Part shown: positions 27,941 through 36,527 of the stretch, in pieces | Layout: every line of letters begins with the position of its first letter | How positions within the stretch are numbered: the first letter of the stretch is position 1 | NCBI RefSeq assembly: GCF_014202645.1 | Contig: NZ_JACHHG010000011.1 | Location: forward strand, 1 to 64,000 | From: Deinobacterium chartae | Lineage (GTDB): Bacteria; Deinococcota; Deinococci; Deinococcales; Deinococcaceae | Reading direction: 5' to 3' | Length of the DNA: 64,000 nt | Made by a program: the position numbers and the translations under genes | The notes under the pieces: model-generated | Seen by the model: the letters and a program-made list of their open reading frames with translations, nothing else | Told to the model about the DNA's origin: nothing | The model's database searches: none

Positions 27941-30208
27941 ATGCCTGCTGATTCTCGCGTCATCGACGTTCTCGTCACTCGTCTCAAGGCGGCGGGCGCC
28001 TTCCACAAGGGCGATCAGGCCGCTCCGGCCGCCATCCTCTGGCCCGATCCGGAGCGGCAGTGGGCGGGCGCCCTGCCGCTCCTGCGTGAGCGCCTCACGG
28101 TGCTGACGCTCGGCCCGTACGATCCTGCCGCTCGGCAAGGCCCGGCCATCTGGCTGCGCGCGGCCTTGGCGGGTATGTTGCCGGATGTGCCGCTCGGGGC
28201 GTCCGAACCGCCCGTCGTGTACCTGCCCGGTTACGGGCGTGAGGACCTGCGGCCCGTTCGGGCCACGGACGACCTGCGGCCCCTGGTGGAGTTGCAGTAC
28301 CGCGGGGTGTTCTGGTCGCACCCTTCCTCGCGGCACTGGACGGTGCAGGCCTTCTTGCAGCACGAGACGCACGGCGCAGGCATCACCGTGACGGACGGCG
28401 CGGAACTGCGCAAGGAACTGGTCCGGGCCTTGCCGCGCGTGCTGCTTGAACCCGTCGAGGCGCTCCGTGCCCAGGCACCACTGACAGCGGGGACCTTGCG
28501 CAGCTTGATGCACCCGGACCTGGACGGTGAGGTGCTTGACTGGCTGAACGCGCCGCGCGAGACGGACGAGGGCTTCGAGGAGTCCGTTCGGACCGTGTTC
28601 GGTCTACACCCAAGGCACGACGGACCCCTTCATGCCGCCGCACTGCTTGTCGGCAGGGAGGGCCCGTGGACGCGCCTCTGGTCTCGCTTTCGTGAGCATC
28701 CATCGCACTACCCGGGCGTCGTGAAGCGGCTCGAGGAGGCCTACGTGCCGAACACGGGACGTGACGAGGCCTGGCCGCAGGTGAACCGCCAGCGCGAGGA
28801 TGCTCTGCGCGCGAGCCTGGTCGAGGTCGGATCGCTCGCGCCCCCAGCCGCCCGGTTGCGTCTCGCCGCGCTGGAGCAGGAGCACGCGGAGCGCCGAGGG
28901 TGGGTGTGGTCAGCCCTGGGGCAGGCGCCGCTGGCGCGCGCGCTCGAGTACCTCGCGCACCTCGCGGACGGGGTTGCGAGCGCACCGAAGGGCACCACGG
29001 TGACCGAGCTAGCTGAGGATTACGTTCGCTCCGGGTGGCGAGTGGATGCCGCGGTCGTTCAGGCGCTCGCATGCGTACGCAAACCCGAGGACGTGCACGC
29101 GGTCGGCATGGCCCTGCGTGCCCTGTACCTTGATTGGCTCGAACGAGCGAACGCGGCCTTCCAGCAGGAGGTGTGGGCTCGCGGCCTCCCGAGGCCCGCG
29201 TCGGGCGGGTGGACAGCGCAGCCTGGCCTTGCGGTGGTGTTCGTGGACGGGCTGCGTATTGATGTCGCCCGCCTACTGGAGCAGCAGCTCGGCGGGCCGT
29301 ACGACGTGCACCTCGGCTGGCAGTTCGCGGCCCTACCGACCGTGACGCCCACCGCGAAGCCCGCCGTGGCGCCAGGAGCGGCCGCGCTCGACGCGCACGC
29401 GGACCTGCACGCAAGCCGCGGAGGCAAGAAGGTCACGGCGGAGGTACTGCGCGCGCACCTGCACGGCCTCGGCTTTATACCGCTCGCGCGTCACGAGGCG
29501 GGTGATCCGGCGGGGGCCGCCTGGACGGAGATCGGGAACCTCGACCGGCTCGGGCACGACGAGGGGGCGTTCATGTCCGCGCGCCTCGTAGACGAACTGC
29601 AGACCATCCGCGATCGCGTTGAGGGCCTGCTCGACGCCGGGTACCGCGAGGTGCGCGTCGTGACGGATCACGGGTGGCTGCTCCTGCCGGGCGGGCTGCC
29701 CAAGGTGGAGTTGCCCGCCGCGCTCACGACGCTGAAGAAGGGTCGCGCCGCCCTCCTGAAGACGGGCAGCGCCAGCGACCAGCCCAGTGTCGCGTGGACC
29801 TGGGATCCTGATGTGAGCGTCGCCGTGCCGCGCGGCGTCGCCGCGTTCGAGGCCGGCGCGGTCTACGAGCACGGCGGCGTGTCCCTGCAGGAATGCGTCG
29901 TTCCGGTCCTCACCTTGACGTCCCGCTCCCCGAGCGTCACGGCCCGCGTCGCGAGCGTGAAATGGACGCGCCTCCGCTGCCGCGTCGAGGTGGAAGGCAC
30001 GGGTGACTGGGTGGTGGACTTGCGCCGCAAGGCGGGGGACCCGAGCAGCAGCGTGGCGGGCGGCGGCAAGGCCGGCGCGGGTGACGGGAAGGTGAACTTG
30101 CTGGTGGAGGACGACGAAATTCAAGGGGAGGCGGCGTTCGTGGTGCTGATGCAACAGGGCCAGGTAGTGGCGCAGCAGGTGACCGTGATCGGAGGTGACG
30201 GCGCGTGA
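27941..30208 (+). CDS. pglZ: BREX protein PglZ (alkaline-phosphatase-like)
   Basis: A 755-residue protein of the PglZ family. The phosphatase-superfamily metal motifs are LAVVFVDGLRIDVAR near residue 433 and VTDHGWLLLPGGLP near residue 572; the C-terminal beta-rich part follows EHGGVSLQECVVPVL. PglZ is required for both methylation and exclusion and contacts PglX and BrxB. Tested relatives show metal-dependent nuclease or phosphodiesterase activity. The gene follows NADAR by 48 bases with CGGAGA as a weak ribosome binding site, and its stop overlaps brxL (GTGA). Confidence 0.93.
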   Translation: MPADSRVIDVLVTRLKAAGAFHKGDQAAPAAILWPDPERQWAGALPLLRERLTVLTLGPYDPAARQGPAIWLRAALAGMLPDVPLGASEPPVVYLPGYGREDLRPVRATDDLRPLVELQYRGVFWSHPSSRHWTVQAFLQHETHGAGITVTDGAELRKELVRALPRVLLEPVEALRAQAPLTAGTLRSLMHPDLDGEVLDWLNAPRETDEGFEESVRTVFGLHPRHDGPLHAAALLVGREGPWTRLWSRFREHPSHYPGVVKRLEEAYVPNTGRDEAWPQVNRQREDALRASLVEVGSLAPPAARLRLAALEQEHAERRGWVWSALGQAPLARALEYLAHLADGVASAPKGTTVTELAEDYVRSGWRVDAAVVQALACVRKPEDVHAVGMALRALYLDWLERANAAFQQEVWARGLPRPASGGWTAQPGLAVVFVDGLRIDVARLLEQQLGGPYDVHLGWQFAALPTVTPTAKPAVAPGAAALDAHADLHASRGGKKVTAEVLRAHLHGLGFIPLARHEAGDPAGAAWTEIGNLDRLGHDEGAFMSARLVDELQTIRDRVEGLLDAGYREVRVVTDHGWLLLPGGLPKVELPAALTTLKKGRAALLKTGSASDQPSVAWTWDPDVSVAVPRGVAAFEAGAVYEHGGVSLQECVVPVLTLTSRSPSVTARVASVKWTRLRCRVEVEGTGDWVVDLRRKAGDPSSSVAGGGKAGAGDGKVNLLVEDDEIQGEAAFVVLMQQGQVVAQQVTVIGGDGA

Positions 30209-32262
30209 CCGAAACCGCCGCGATCGACGCGCTCGACGTCCTGCTCGCCGAAGCGTTCGACGGGTACGTCGTTCGTAAGGACCTCGCCGTGAAGTTCAAG
30301 GGGCAGTATCCAGTGCCGACCTACGTTGGGGAGTTCCTGCTCGGCCGTTACTGCGCCAGCACCGACCCAGAGGAGATCGCGGAGGGCCTCGAGGTCGTAC
30401 AGCGCCTCATGAGCGAGCGGACTGTCCGCGCCGGCACGCAGGAACTCTTCAAGGCCCGCGCGCGCGAACGGGGCAGCGTGAAGCTGATCGACCTCGTGAC
30501 CGCCCGCCTCGACGCGAAGACCGATGCGTACCTTGCCGAGCTGCCCAGCCTGCAACTCAAAGATGTCCGCATCAGCCCGGAACTCGTGCAGGAACACGAG
30601 CGGCTCCTCACGGGCGGCTTCTACGCGGAAATCGAGCTGGAGTACGACGCGTTCATCGCTGCCGAGAAGAACGGCCGCCCCTTCGGTGTGGCGGGCTTGC
30701 GGCCCATTCAGCTCAGCAAGCGCACCGCTCTCGACGAGATGGCTGAGGGTCGCAAGCGCTTCACGACGCAACAATGGAAGCACGTCCTGCTCCGCAGCGT
30801 CGGCTTCGAACCCGAGGCCCTCACCCAGCGCGCGCAGGACATCCTGCTGCTGCGCATGGTCCCCTTCGTCGAACGCAACTACAATGCCGTCGAGCTCGGC
30901 CCGCGTGGGACCGGCAAGTCTCACCTGTTCCAGCAGGTGTCGCCGTACGCACACCTCGTGTCAGGTGGCAAGGCAAGCGTCGCGCGCATGTTCGTGAACA
31001 ACGCTAACGGGCAGCGTGGCCTCGTGTGCCAGTACGACGTCGTGTGTTTTGACGAGGTGAGCGGCGTGTCCTTCGATCAGAAGGACGGCGTGAACATCAT
31101 GAAAGGGTACATGGAGAGCGGCGAGTTCTCCCGCGGACGGGAAAGCATCCGCGCGGACGGCGGCGTCATCATGGTCGGGAACTTCGACGTGGACGTCGCA
31201 CACCAGCAGCGCGTCGGTCACCTATTCGGGCCCATGCCGCCCGAGATGCGCGACGACACCGCCCTGATGGACCGCATTCACGCCTTTATCCCAGGGTGGG
31301 ACGTGCCAAAGCTGCACGCGGGCCTCTTCACGCGGCACTTCGGACTGGTGAGCGACTTCCTCGCGGAATGCTGGCACCAGCTGCGCTTCGAGTCCCGATG
31401 GAACAAGGTTGCCGCACGGTTGCGTTTTGGGGGTGCTCTCAGCGGGCGTGACACGACGGCCGTGCAGCGCACCGTGAACGGCCTCCTGAAATTGCTCTAT
31501 CCCGGCAACGACCAGGAGATCGTGGATGAGGACCTCGAGTGGGCCGTTCGGCTCGCGCTGGAGTGCCGCCGCCGCGTGAAGGAACAGCAGAAGCGGGTTG
31601 GTAGTGCCGAGTTCCGCAACACGCACTTCAGCTACCAGCTCGGTGACGACGACATCGAAAAATTCGTGAACACCCCGGAACTCCAGAGTGACGACGCGAT
31701 CGGTACGGACCCCCTGCCTCCCGGGCAGGTGTGGGGGATTAGCCCCGGTGGGCAGGACGAGCACGCGGGCCTCTACCGTATCGACGTAACCGAGGGGCCG
31801 GGCAGTAGCGTACGAGTCCTCAACAACCCCGCGCCGCGCCCGTTCGTAGAAAGCATCAAGTACGCCGAGCAGAACCTGTATGCGCAAGCCCTACAACTTG
31901 TCGGGGAACGCGATCCGCGCTCGCACGAGTTTAGCGTGCAGCTTCGGGCGTTCGATGCCTCACGTGGCGGAGCCCTACTCGGCGTGCCTGCGCTGCTCGC
32001 GCTGTGCAGTGTGCTGCTCGGCAAGAGCCTGAAAGGTGGGTTGATCGTCGTGGGCGGCCTGAACCTCGGCGGCGGGATTGACCCGCTGTACAACGCGGTC
32101 GACGTCGCAGAGCTCGCCATCGAGAAGCGCGCGACGACATTACTCGTACCGGTTAGCGCGAGACGCCAGCTGAACGACCTCAGCGACGAAATGATCACGA
32201 AGATCAACATCCTCTACTACACGGACGCGCGCGACGCGCTTCTTAAAGCGCTTATGGAGTAA
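30205..32262 (+). CDS. brxL: BREX Lon-like ATPase BrxL
   Basis: A 685-residue AAA+ protein with a Lon-like C-terminal domain, diagnostic of type I BREX. Walker A is GPRGTGKSH at about 232-240, Walker B VVCFDEVSG near residue 288, and a sensor-like GNFDVD follows. The C-terminal SLKGGLIVVGGLNLGG and ATTLLVPVSARRQLNDL match the Lon protease fold. It starts at GTG 30205 with GGAGGTGA upstream. BrxL multimers bind DNA and are needed for phage exclusion rather than methylation in tested systems. It is the last gene of the operon and a strong terminator follows. Confidence 0.94.
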   Translation: MTETAAIDALDVLLAEAFDGYVVRKDLAVKFKGQYPVPTYVGEFLLGRYCASTDPEEIAEGLEVVQRLMSERTVRAGTQELFKARARERGSVKLIDLVTARLDAKTDAYLAELPSLQLKDVRISPELVQEHERLLTGGFYAEIELEYDAFIAAEKNGRPFGVAGLRPIQLSKRTALDEMAEGRKRFTTQQWKHVLLRSVGFEPEALTQRAQDILLLRMVPFVERNYNAVELGPRGTGKSHLFQQVSPYAHLVSGGKASVARMFVNNANGQRGLVCQYDVVCFDEVSGVSFDQKDGVNIMKGYMESGEFSRGRESIRADGGVIMVGNFDVDVAHQQRVGHLFGPMPPEMRDDTALMDRIHAFIPGWDVPKLHAGLFTRHFGLVSDFLAECWHQLRFESRWNKVAARLRFGGALSGRDTTAVQRTVNGLLKLLYPGNDQEIVDEDLEWAVRLALECRRRVKEQQKRVGSAEFRNTHFSYQLGDDDIEKFVNTPELQSDDAIGTDPLPPGQVWGISPGGQDEHAGLYRIDVTEGPGSSVRVLNNPAPRPFVESIKYAEQNLYAQALQLVGERDPRSHEFSVQLRAFDASRGGALLGVPALLALCSVLLGKSLKGGLIVVGGLNLGGGIDPLYNAVDVAELAIEKRATTLLVPVSARRQLNDLSDEMITKINILYYTDARDALLKALME

Positions 32263-32286
32263 CAGAAAACGTCTTCCAGACGAGAT

Positions 32287-32320
32287 AAAAGCGGCCAATG
32301 AGCCGCTTTTATGCTTTTTT
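32287..32320 (+). terminator. Terminator of the BREX operon
   Basis: A 9-bp stem (32287-32295 with 32102+200, i.e. 32302-32310), 6-base loop, then ATGC and six T. Confidence 0.85.
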
Positions 32321-32450
32321 ACTGTGTCGTATCTGCAAGCTGACCACCCTCCAAAACTTCCTATGGGCAGAAGGAAGGTCCCCATAACCCTTCCCTGCCA
32401 CCCCACCACGTTCCGTGCAGAACCCCTCGAGGCCTCCCCTGCTGCTCTCC

Positions 32451-33302
32451 TCAGGGCTCGAGGTTGAAGATGAGGCTGTTGCTGGCCTTCGGTTCGCGCA
32501 GCGCCAGCTGCGTGCGCCCCTCGTGCTTGCGCGTGGCCCAGGTGTACGTGACCGGATCGGGCACCAGCGGCTCCTCGTAGCTGCTCGAGGGATTGCAGGA
32601 GTCCTCGTACTTGGCGCGGCCCGAGCGGGTCGTCAGGGTGACCTGGTCCCCCCGCACCTCCACCTTGCCCGTCTGGTACTTGAAAAAGCTCTTCTTGCAG
32701 GTATAGAGCGAGGTCTCGATGTAGCTGCTGAACTGGAAGGTTCCGTCCGGCCGAATCTCGTACCACATCCCGCCGCCGTTGCCCGCGCTGAATTTGCCGT
32801 TGTGGTAGTAGCCGCCGGTGCTGGCCCCCACCGACCCCCAGCGGCCCACCAGCGCCTTTAAGCCGCCCGCTTCCCCGCTGGCGGGTGCGCGGGCAGTCTG
32901 CGGTTGCGCGCTGCCCAGCACGGTCGCGCGCATCACCAGCTTCTGCCGGGGTGCGGTGACCGAGACGTCGTTCCCGGCGGCGTCGGTCAGGCGCGCCAGG
33001 TAGTCTCCGTCGTCCATCTCCCCGTTGCCGTTCACGTCTTTCCAGGCCAGCAGCTTGAACGCCCGCTCCGGCAGCTTGCCGATCGAGAAGGTCACGCGGT
33101 TCCCGGACGCGCCGATCACCACGGTCCGGGTGTCCTGTTCGTCGCAGCCGTCGGGGCCGTAGGCGCAGGCCACCACCACCGTTCCCTTGAGCTGGACCCC
33201 GGCCGGTGCCTCGAGGGTTCCGGAGAGCGTTCCCGCTGCGGCCGCGACCGCAGGCGCACTCCAGGCCAGTGCCGCGCCGATATACCGAAAAAGTGGATTC
33301 AT
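32451..33302 (-). CDS. Secreted protein of unknown function
   Basis: A 283-residue exported protein with a signal peptide (residues 1-24, cut near AAAAG). The N-terminal half is beta-sandwich-like and has an EF-hand-type calcium loop (DVNGNGEMDDGDYL near residue 92). After a short linker, residues 145-283 look like a lipocalin-like or META-like barrel beginning LVGRWGSVG and containing WYEIRPDGTFQFSSYIETS. GGGAGGA lies before ATG 33302; a longer open frame continues into the upstream gene and is not used. No pathway can be assigned. Confidence 0.75.
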   Translation of the reverse strand: MNPLFRYIGAALAWSAPAVAAAAGTLSGTLEAPAGVQLKGTVVVACAYGPDGCDEQDTRTVVIGASGNRVTFSIGKLPERAFKLLAWKDVNGNGEMDDGDYLARLTDAAGNDVSVTAPRQKLVMRATVLGSAQPQTARAPASGEAGGLKALVGRWGSVGASTGGYYHNGKFSAGNGGGMWYEIRPDGTFQFSSYIETSLYTCKKSFFKYQTGKVEVRGDQVTLTTRSGRAKYEDSCNPSSSYEEPLVPDPVTYTWATRKHEGRTQLALREPKASNSLIFNLEP

Positions 33303-33430
33303 GCTTCGTCCTCCCACCGCAGGGTAAAGATGGCCGGGTGACACCGGCGTGACATCGGCCCGGCGCGCGGCGAAGCAGCGGACAGGCACCCCTGCCGGTG
33401 CTGGCAGGGGTGCTGCTGATTTGCGCGCTT

Positions 33431-35731
33431 TCAGCCGACGTCGGTGATGATCGGCGAGCGAAATTTCTCGTCCGGGGTGAACTGCCAGCGGTAGCGCGCC
33501 AGCAGCGCCACAACAAGGCTCAGCAGGGCTACCAGCAGCATCCGGGTCATCAGCGTGCCGTACTGTCCCTCGTAGGACCCGAACATCGCGAAGCGCAGCG
33601 CGTTGATGACGTCGGTCACCGGGACCACCGCGTGAATCGCCCGAAAGAAGCCCGGAGACAGCTCGACCGGGTAGCTGCCGCCGGAAGCCCCGAGCTGCAC
33701 GATGAGCAGCACGATGGCGAGCAGGCGCCCGGCGGCACCGAGCAGCAGGTTGAGGGCCAAGACCAGCAGCATGAACGTCAGGCTGGCGGTCACGACCGTC
33801 AGCACGACCAGGCCGGGATGCAGGTAGGTCACGCCCAGCAGGTGCAGTCCCAGCACCGCGATCAGCGCCTGCATGACCACGTAGCCGGCGGGCACGGTGA
33901 ACTTGCGCAGCACCCGCGCGGCCTGTCCGGTGTGGCGGCCGCTCTCGGGAAGCAGCAGGTACGGGAAAATAAAGGTGGTCATGGTCGCACCGACCCACAG
34001 GCCAAGCGCAATGAAGTACGGCGCGAAGGCCGAACCGTTGTTCTTCACGTCGGCGGTGCGCGTCTCGACGACGGTGACGCTGGCGGCCAGGCCTTCGGGG
34101 TCACCGCCGAGCTGTTCGGTTCGGCTTGGGATCTGGCGGTAGAGTTCGCTCAGGCCGTCGTGCAGGCGGCCTGCACCGTCGCGCAGGTCCTGCGAGCCGC
34201 CGGCGAGGCGGGCCGCACCGGCAGCGAGCTGGCCCACGCCGCCGGTCAGTTCCCCGGCCTTCTGGGCCAAGGTGGCCGCGCCGCCGCTGAGCTGGTCAAG
34301 GTCTTTCTGGGCGGGCAGCCTCGAGGTGACCGCACCCAGGGCTTCTTTGACCTGCACGTTGCCCTGCACCACCCGGTCCACGCCGTTTTGCAGGTCCGCA
34401 GCGCCGCTGGCGAGCCGTTTTGCACCCTGCGCGGCGCCTCCGGTCTTCTGGGCCAGCGCGGCGGCTCCGGCCCGAAGCTGCGCGGCTCCCGAGGCGAGCT
34501 CTGTGGCTCCCGAGGCGAGCTCTGTGGCCCCGGTCGCGGCAGCCTGTGCGCCCTGGGCAGCCTGCCCGGTTTTCTGGGCCAAGGTGTCGGCTCCGGAGGC
34601 AAGCTGCTGCGTGGCGAGCTGCTGCGCTCCGCCCGCAAGCTGCTGGTGGCCCTGCGCGAGGCTCGCAGCACCGCCCGAGAGGTCGCGGGCTCCCCCGGAA
34701 AGCTGCTTCAGACCGCCCGCCAGCTGCGGCAGCTTCTGCGCAAGCTGCTGCGCCCCACCCTCGAGCTGCGTGGCTCCCCGGGCAAGGTCTGCGGCACCTC
34801 CTTCCAGCTGGCGCGCGCCTCCCTCGAGCTGAGCGAGCCCGGTCGCGAGCTGGGCGTTGCCTTGCGCGAGTTCCTGGGCGCCGCTCTGAAGGGGCTGAAG
34901 CTGCTGGCGTCCGGGGGCTGCGGCCTCGAGTTCTCGCAGGCCCCGCGAGAGCTCGGCGGTGCCCGCGGTGAGGCGGGTCACGCCGCCCGAGAGGTCACGA
35001 GCTCCCCGGGTCAGCTGCTGCCCGCCGCTGTGCGCGCTGCGCGCGCCGCTGGCCAGTTCGTTCGCGCCGCTGGCCAGTCGGCCCGCGCCGTCCTCGAGGC
35101 TGGCAGCTCCGTCGCGCAGCTGGCCGGTGGCGTTCCGGATGCTCTCAAAGCCCTGCTGAACGTCACGCAGCGAAGCCCGCACCACTTCCCAGCGGTTGCT
35201 GCCGAGCGTGCGGTTCAAGTCGGCGGCGATTTCCCGGGCAATACTGCTGCCCACCCGGCTGGAAAAGTAGCTGGTGCCCGGCGCGGTGTAGAGCCGGAGC
35301 TGCCCGTGTTCGGCGCTGCTGCCGGCCACCGCCTTGCGGCTGAAGTCGCCGGGGAGGGTGAGGGCAAAGTAGACCTCGCCCCGGCGCACCGCTGCTTGCG
35401 CGGCGGCTTCGCTGGGGTAGTCGATGAACTTCGCGGGCGGGTCCTTGCGCAGTTCCGCGACCAGGTCGCGGCCCAGCTGGTAGGTCTTGCCGCGCGCGCT
35501 GGCTCCCCGGTCGAGGTTGACCAGGGCCACGGGCAGACGGTCGAGGTGACCGTACGGGTCCCAGACGCTGGCCAGATAGATGCCCGCGTAAATCAGCGGG
35601 ATGAACAAGATGGCGATGGCCGCTGCCCACATCAGCGGATAGCGCCACAGCGAGCGCTCGCTGGGCGTCAGAAGGCGGTAGTCGGTGAAAAAACTCCGCC
35701 GGTTGTGCGGGTTTGGAGTCGGATCAGGCAT
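33431..35731 (-). CDS. YhgE/Pip-family membrane protein (ABC-2-type fold)
   Basis: A 766-residue protein. One membrane segment lies near residues 32-56, followed by the YhgE N-terminal extracytoplasmic domain (LPVALVNLDRGA). Residues about 200-520 are a long run of seven-residue units of the type GAxxLxx. Five to six C-terminal membrane segments follow (about 560-750) with the ABC-2-like core. Relatives include the phage infection protein Pip and EsaA. RBS AGGA before ATG 35731 sets the start. It is divergent from a TetR gene with shared palindromes, so it is probably repressed by TetR. Transported substrate unknown. Confidence 0.88.
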   Translation of the reverse strand: MPDPTPNPHNRRSFFTDYRLLTPSERSLWRYPLMWAAAIAILFIPLIYAGIYLASVWDPYGHLDRLPVALVNLDRGASARGKTYQLGRDLVAELRKDPPAKFIDYPSEAAAQAAVRRGEVYFALTLPGDFSRKAVAGSSAEHGQLRLYTAPGTSYFSSRVGSSIAREIAADLNRTLGSNRWEVVRASLRDVQQGFESIRNATGQLRDGAASLEDGAGRLASGANELASGARSAHSGGQQLTRGARDLSGGVTRLTAGTAELSRGLRELEAAAPGRQQLQPLQSGAQELAQGNAQLATGLAQLEGGARQLEGGAADLARGATQLEGGAQQLAQKLPQLAGGLKQLSGGARDLSGGAASLAQGHQQLAGGAQQLATQQLASGADTLAQKTGQAAQGAQAAATGATELASGATELASGAAQLRAGAAALAQKTGGAAQGAKRLASGAADLQNGVDRVVQGNVQVKEALGAVTSRLPAQKDLDQLSGGAATLAQKAGELTGGVGQLAAGAARLAGGSQDLRDGAGRLHDGLSELYRQIPSRTEQLGGDPEGLAASVTVVETRTADVKNNGSAFAPYFIALGLWVGATMTTFIFPYLLLPESGRHTGQAARVLRKFTVPAGYVVMQALIAVLGLHLLGVTYLHPGLVVLTVVTASLTFMLLVLALNLLLGAAGRLLAIVLLIVQLGASGGSYPVELSPGFFRAIHAVVPVTDVINALRFAMFGSYEGQYGTLMTRMLLVALLSLVVALLARYRWQFTPDEKFRSPIITDVG
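34484..34525. repeat. 21-bp perfect tandem duplication in the YhgE gene
   Basis: Bases 34484-34504 are repeated exactly at 34505-34525. Each unit is seven codons, matching the seven-residue pitch of the protein repeat, so it looks like a recent in-frame duplication. Confidence 0.9.
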
Positions 35732-35758
35732 GGAATCCTTGCACGGTACGAGAGCGTG

Positions 35759-35773
35759 TTGACACTCTGTCAA
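35759..35773. promoter_or_regulatory. TetR operator candidate 1
   Basis: TTGACA-CTC-TGTCAA is a perfect palindrome with 6-bp arms, 28 bases upstream of the YhgE start. Confidence 0.6.
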
Positions 35774-35796
35774 CTCAGCTCATGATGCACCCGTAC

Positions 35797-35809
35797 TGAC
35801 AATCCGTCA
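35797..35809. promoter_or_regulatory. TetR operator candidate 2
   Basis: TGAC-AATCC-GTCA, a palindrome with 4-bp arms related to the other two sites. Confidence 0.45.
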
Positions 35810-35811
35810 AG

Positions 35812-35824
35812 TGACAAATTGTCA
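35812..35824. promoter_or_regulatory. TetR operator candidate 3
   Basis: TGACAA-A-TTGTCA is a perfect 13-bp palindrome. It overlaps a -35-like GTGACA (35811-35816), 16 bases before the TAGAAT -10 of the TetR gene, so binding would block tetR transcription. Confidence 0.6.
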
Positions 35825-35832
35825 TAAAGAGG

Positions 35833-35844
35833 TAGAATAGCGCT
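35833..35844 (+). promoter_or_regulatory. Leaderless -10 box of the TetR gene
   Basis: TAGAAT at 35833-35838, six bases, then ATG at 35845. Confidence 0.55.
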
Positions 35845-36441
35845 ATGCCCCCGACCGACCCCCGCAAGCGCCTGCCCTCCGCAGACCGCCGCCAACAGAT
35901 CCTCGAGGCCAGCGCCCGGCTGTTTGTCGAACGCGGTTTCGAGGCCGTCACGGTGGGAGACATCGCCATCACCCTCGGCATCTCACGCCCCACCGTCTAC
36001 AGCTACTTCCCCTCCACCGAGAGCATCCTCGACGCCCTCCTCGACGCGCGGCTCCACACGCTCCTCAACCGCCTCGAGCCGCTGCTCGCGTCCCAGCCGA
36101 AGCTGCCGCCCGGCAGCGCCGCTCCGAACCTGATCGCTCCCGTCTTTCGCTTCCTGCTCGAGGAACGCGACACGCTGACCCTGCTGCACAGCGGCGGTGG
36201 ACCGGTCTTTCGCGCCCGACAGCACGACTTTCTGCGCGAGGTCGCACGCCGCTTGCCGCTTGACCCCGCGCTCCCCGCCCACGACCATCCCCACCTGCTG
36301 CTGATCATCACGACGCTGCTCGACAGCCTCGCCTACCGCGCCGCGAACGACCCGGCCATACACCCGGCAGAACTCGCGCACGCCCTGAGCAGCTTCGTCC
36401 GGGGCGGCGTGCGCGAGCTGCTCGAACACGAAGCAAACTGA
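35845..36441 (+). CDS. TetR-family transcriptional regulator
   Basis: A 198-residue repressor. The N-terminal HTH is clear: RRQQILEASARLFVERGFEAVTVGDIAITLGISRPTVYSYF-type pattern (residues 15-55), with the recognition helix SRPTVYSYFP. The C-terminal helical domain binds an unknown ligand. It is divergent from the YhgE gene; three related palindromes lie between them, so it probably controls itself and YhgE. A hairpin at 36474 ends it. Confidence 0.92.
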   Translation: MPPTDPRKRLPSADRRQQILEASARLFVERGFEAVTVGDIAITLGISRPTVYSYFPSTESILDALLDARLHTLLNRLEPLLASQPKLPPGSAAPNLIAPVFRFLLEERDTLTLLHSGGGPVFRARQHDFLREVARRLPLDPALPAHDHPHLLLIITTLLDSLAYRAANDPAIHPAELAHALSSFVRGGVRELLEHEAN

Positions 36442-36473
36442 CCGCCACGTTCCTGATCCGCCCGCCCCCAACA

Positions 36474-36509
36474 GCAGGCTGCCCCCGCGTTCTCCCGGGG
36501 GCAGCCTGC
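36474..36509. terminator. Bidirectional terminator hairpin
   Basis: A 14-bp perfect stem (36474-36487 with 36496-36509) between the convergent tetR and queF genes. Confidence 0.65.
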
Positions 36510-36527
36510 CGATCTCACGCTACAGCG

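Noticed and set aside
15843-32262. Classification as classical Pgl or DISARM
   Set aside because: PglW/PglY and the DISARM helicase/phospholipase genes are absent, while BrxA, BrxB, BrxC and BrxL are all present, which defines type I BREX.
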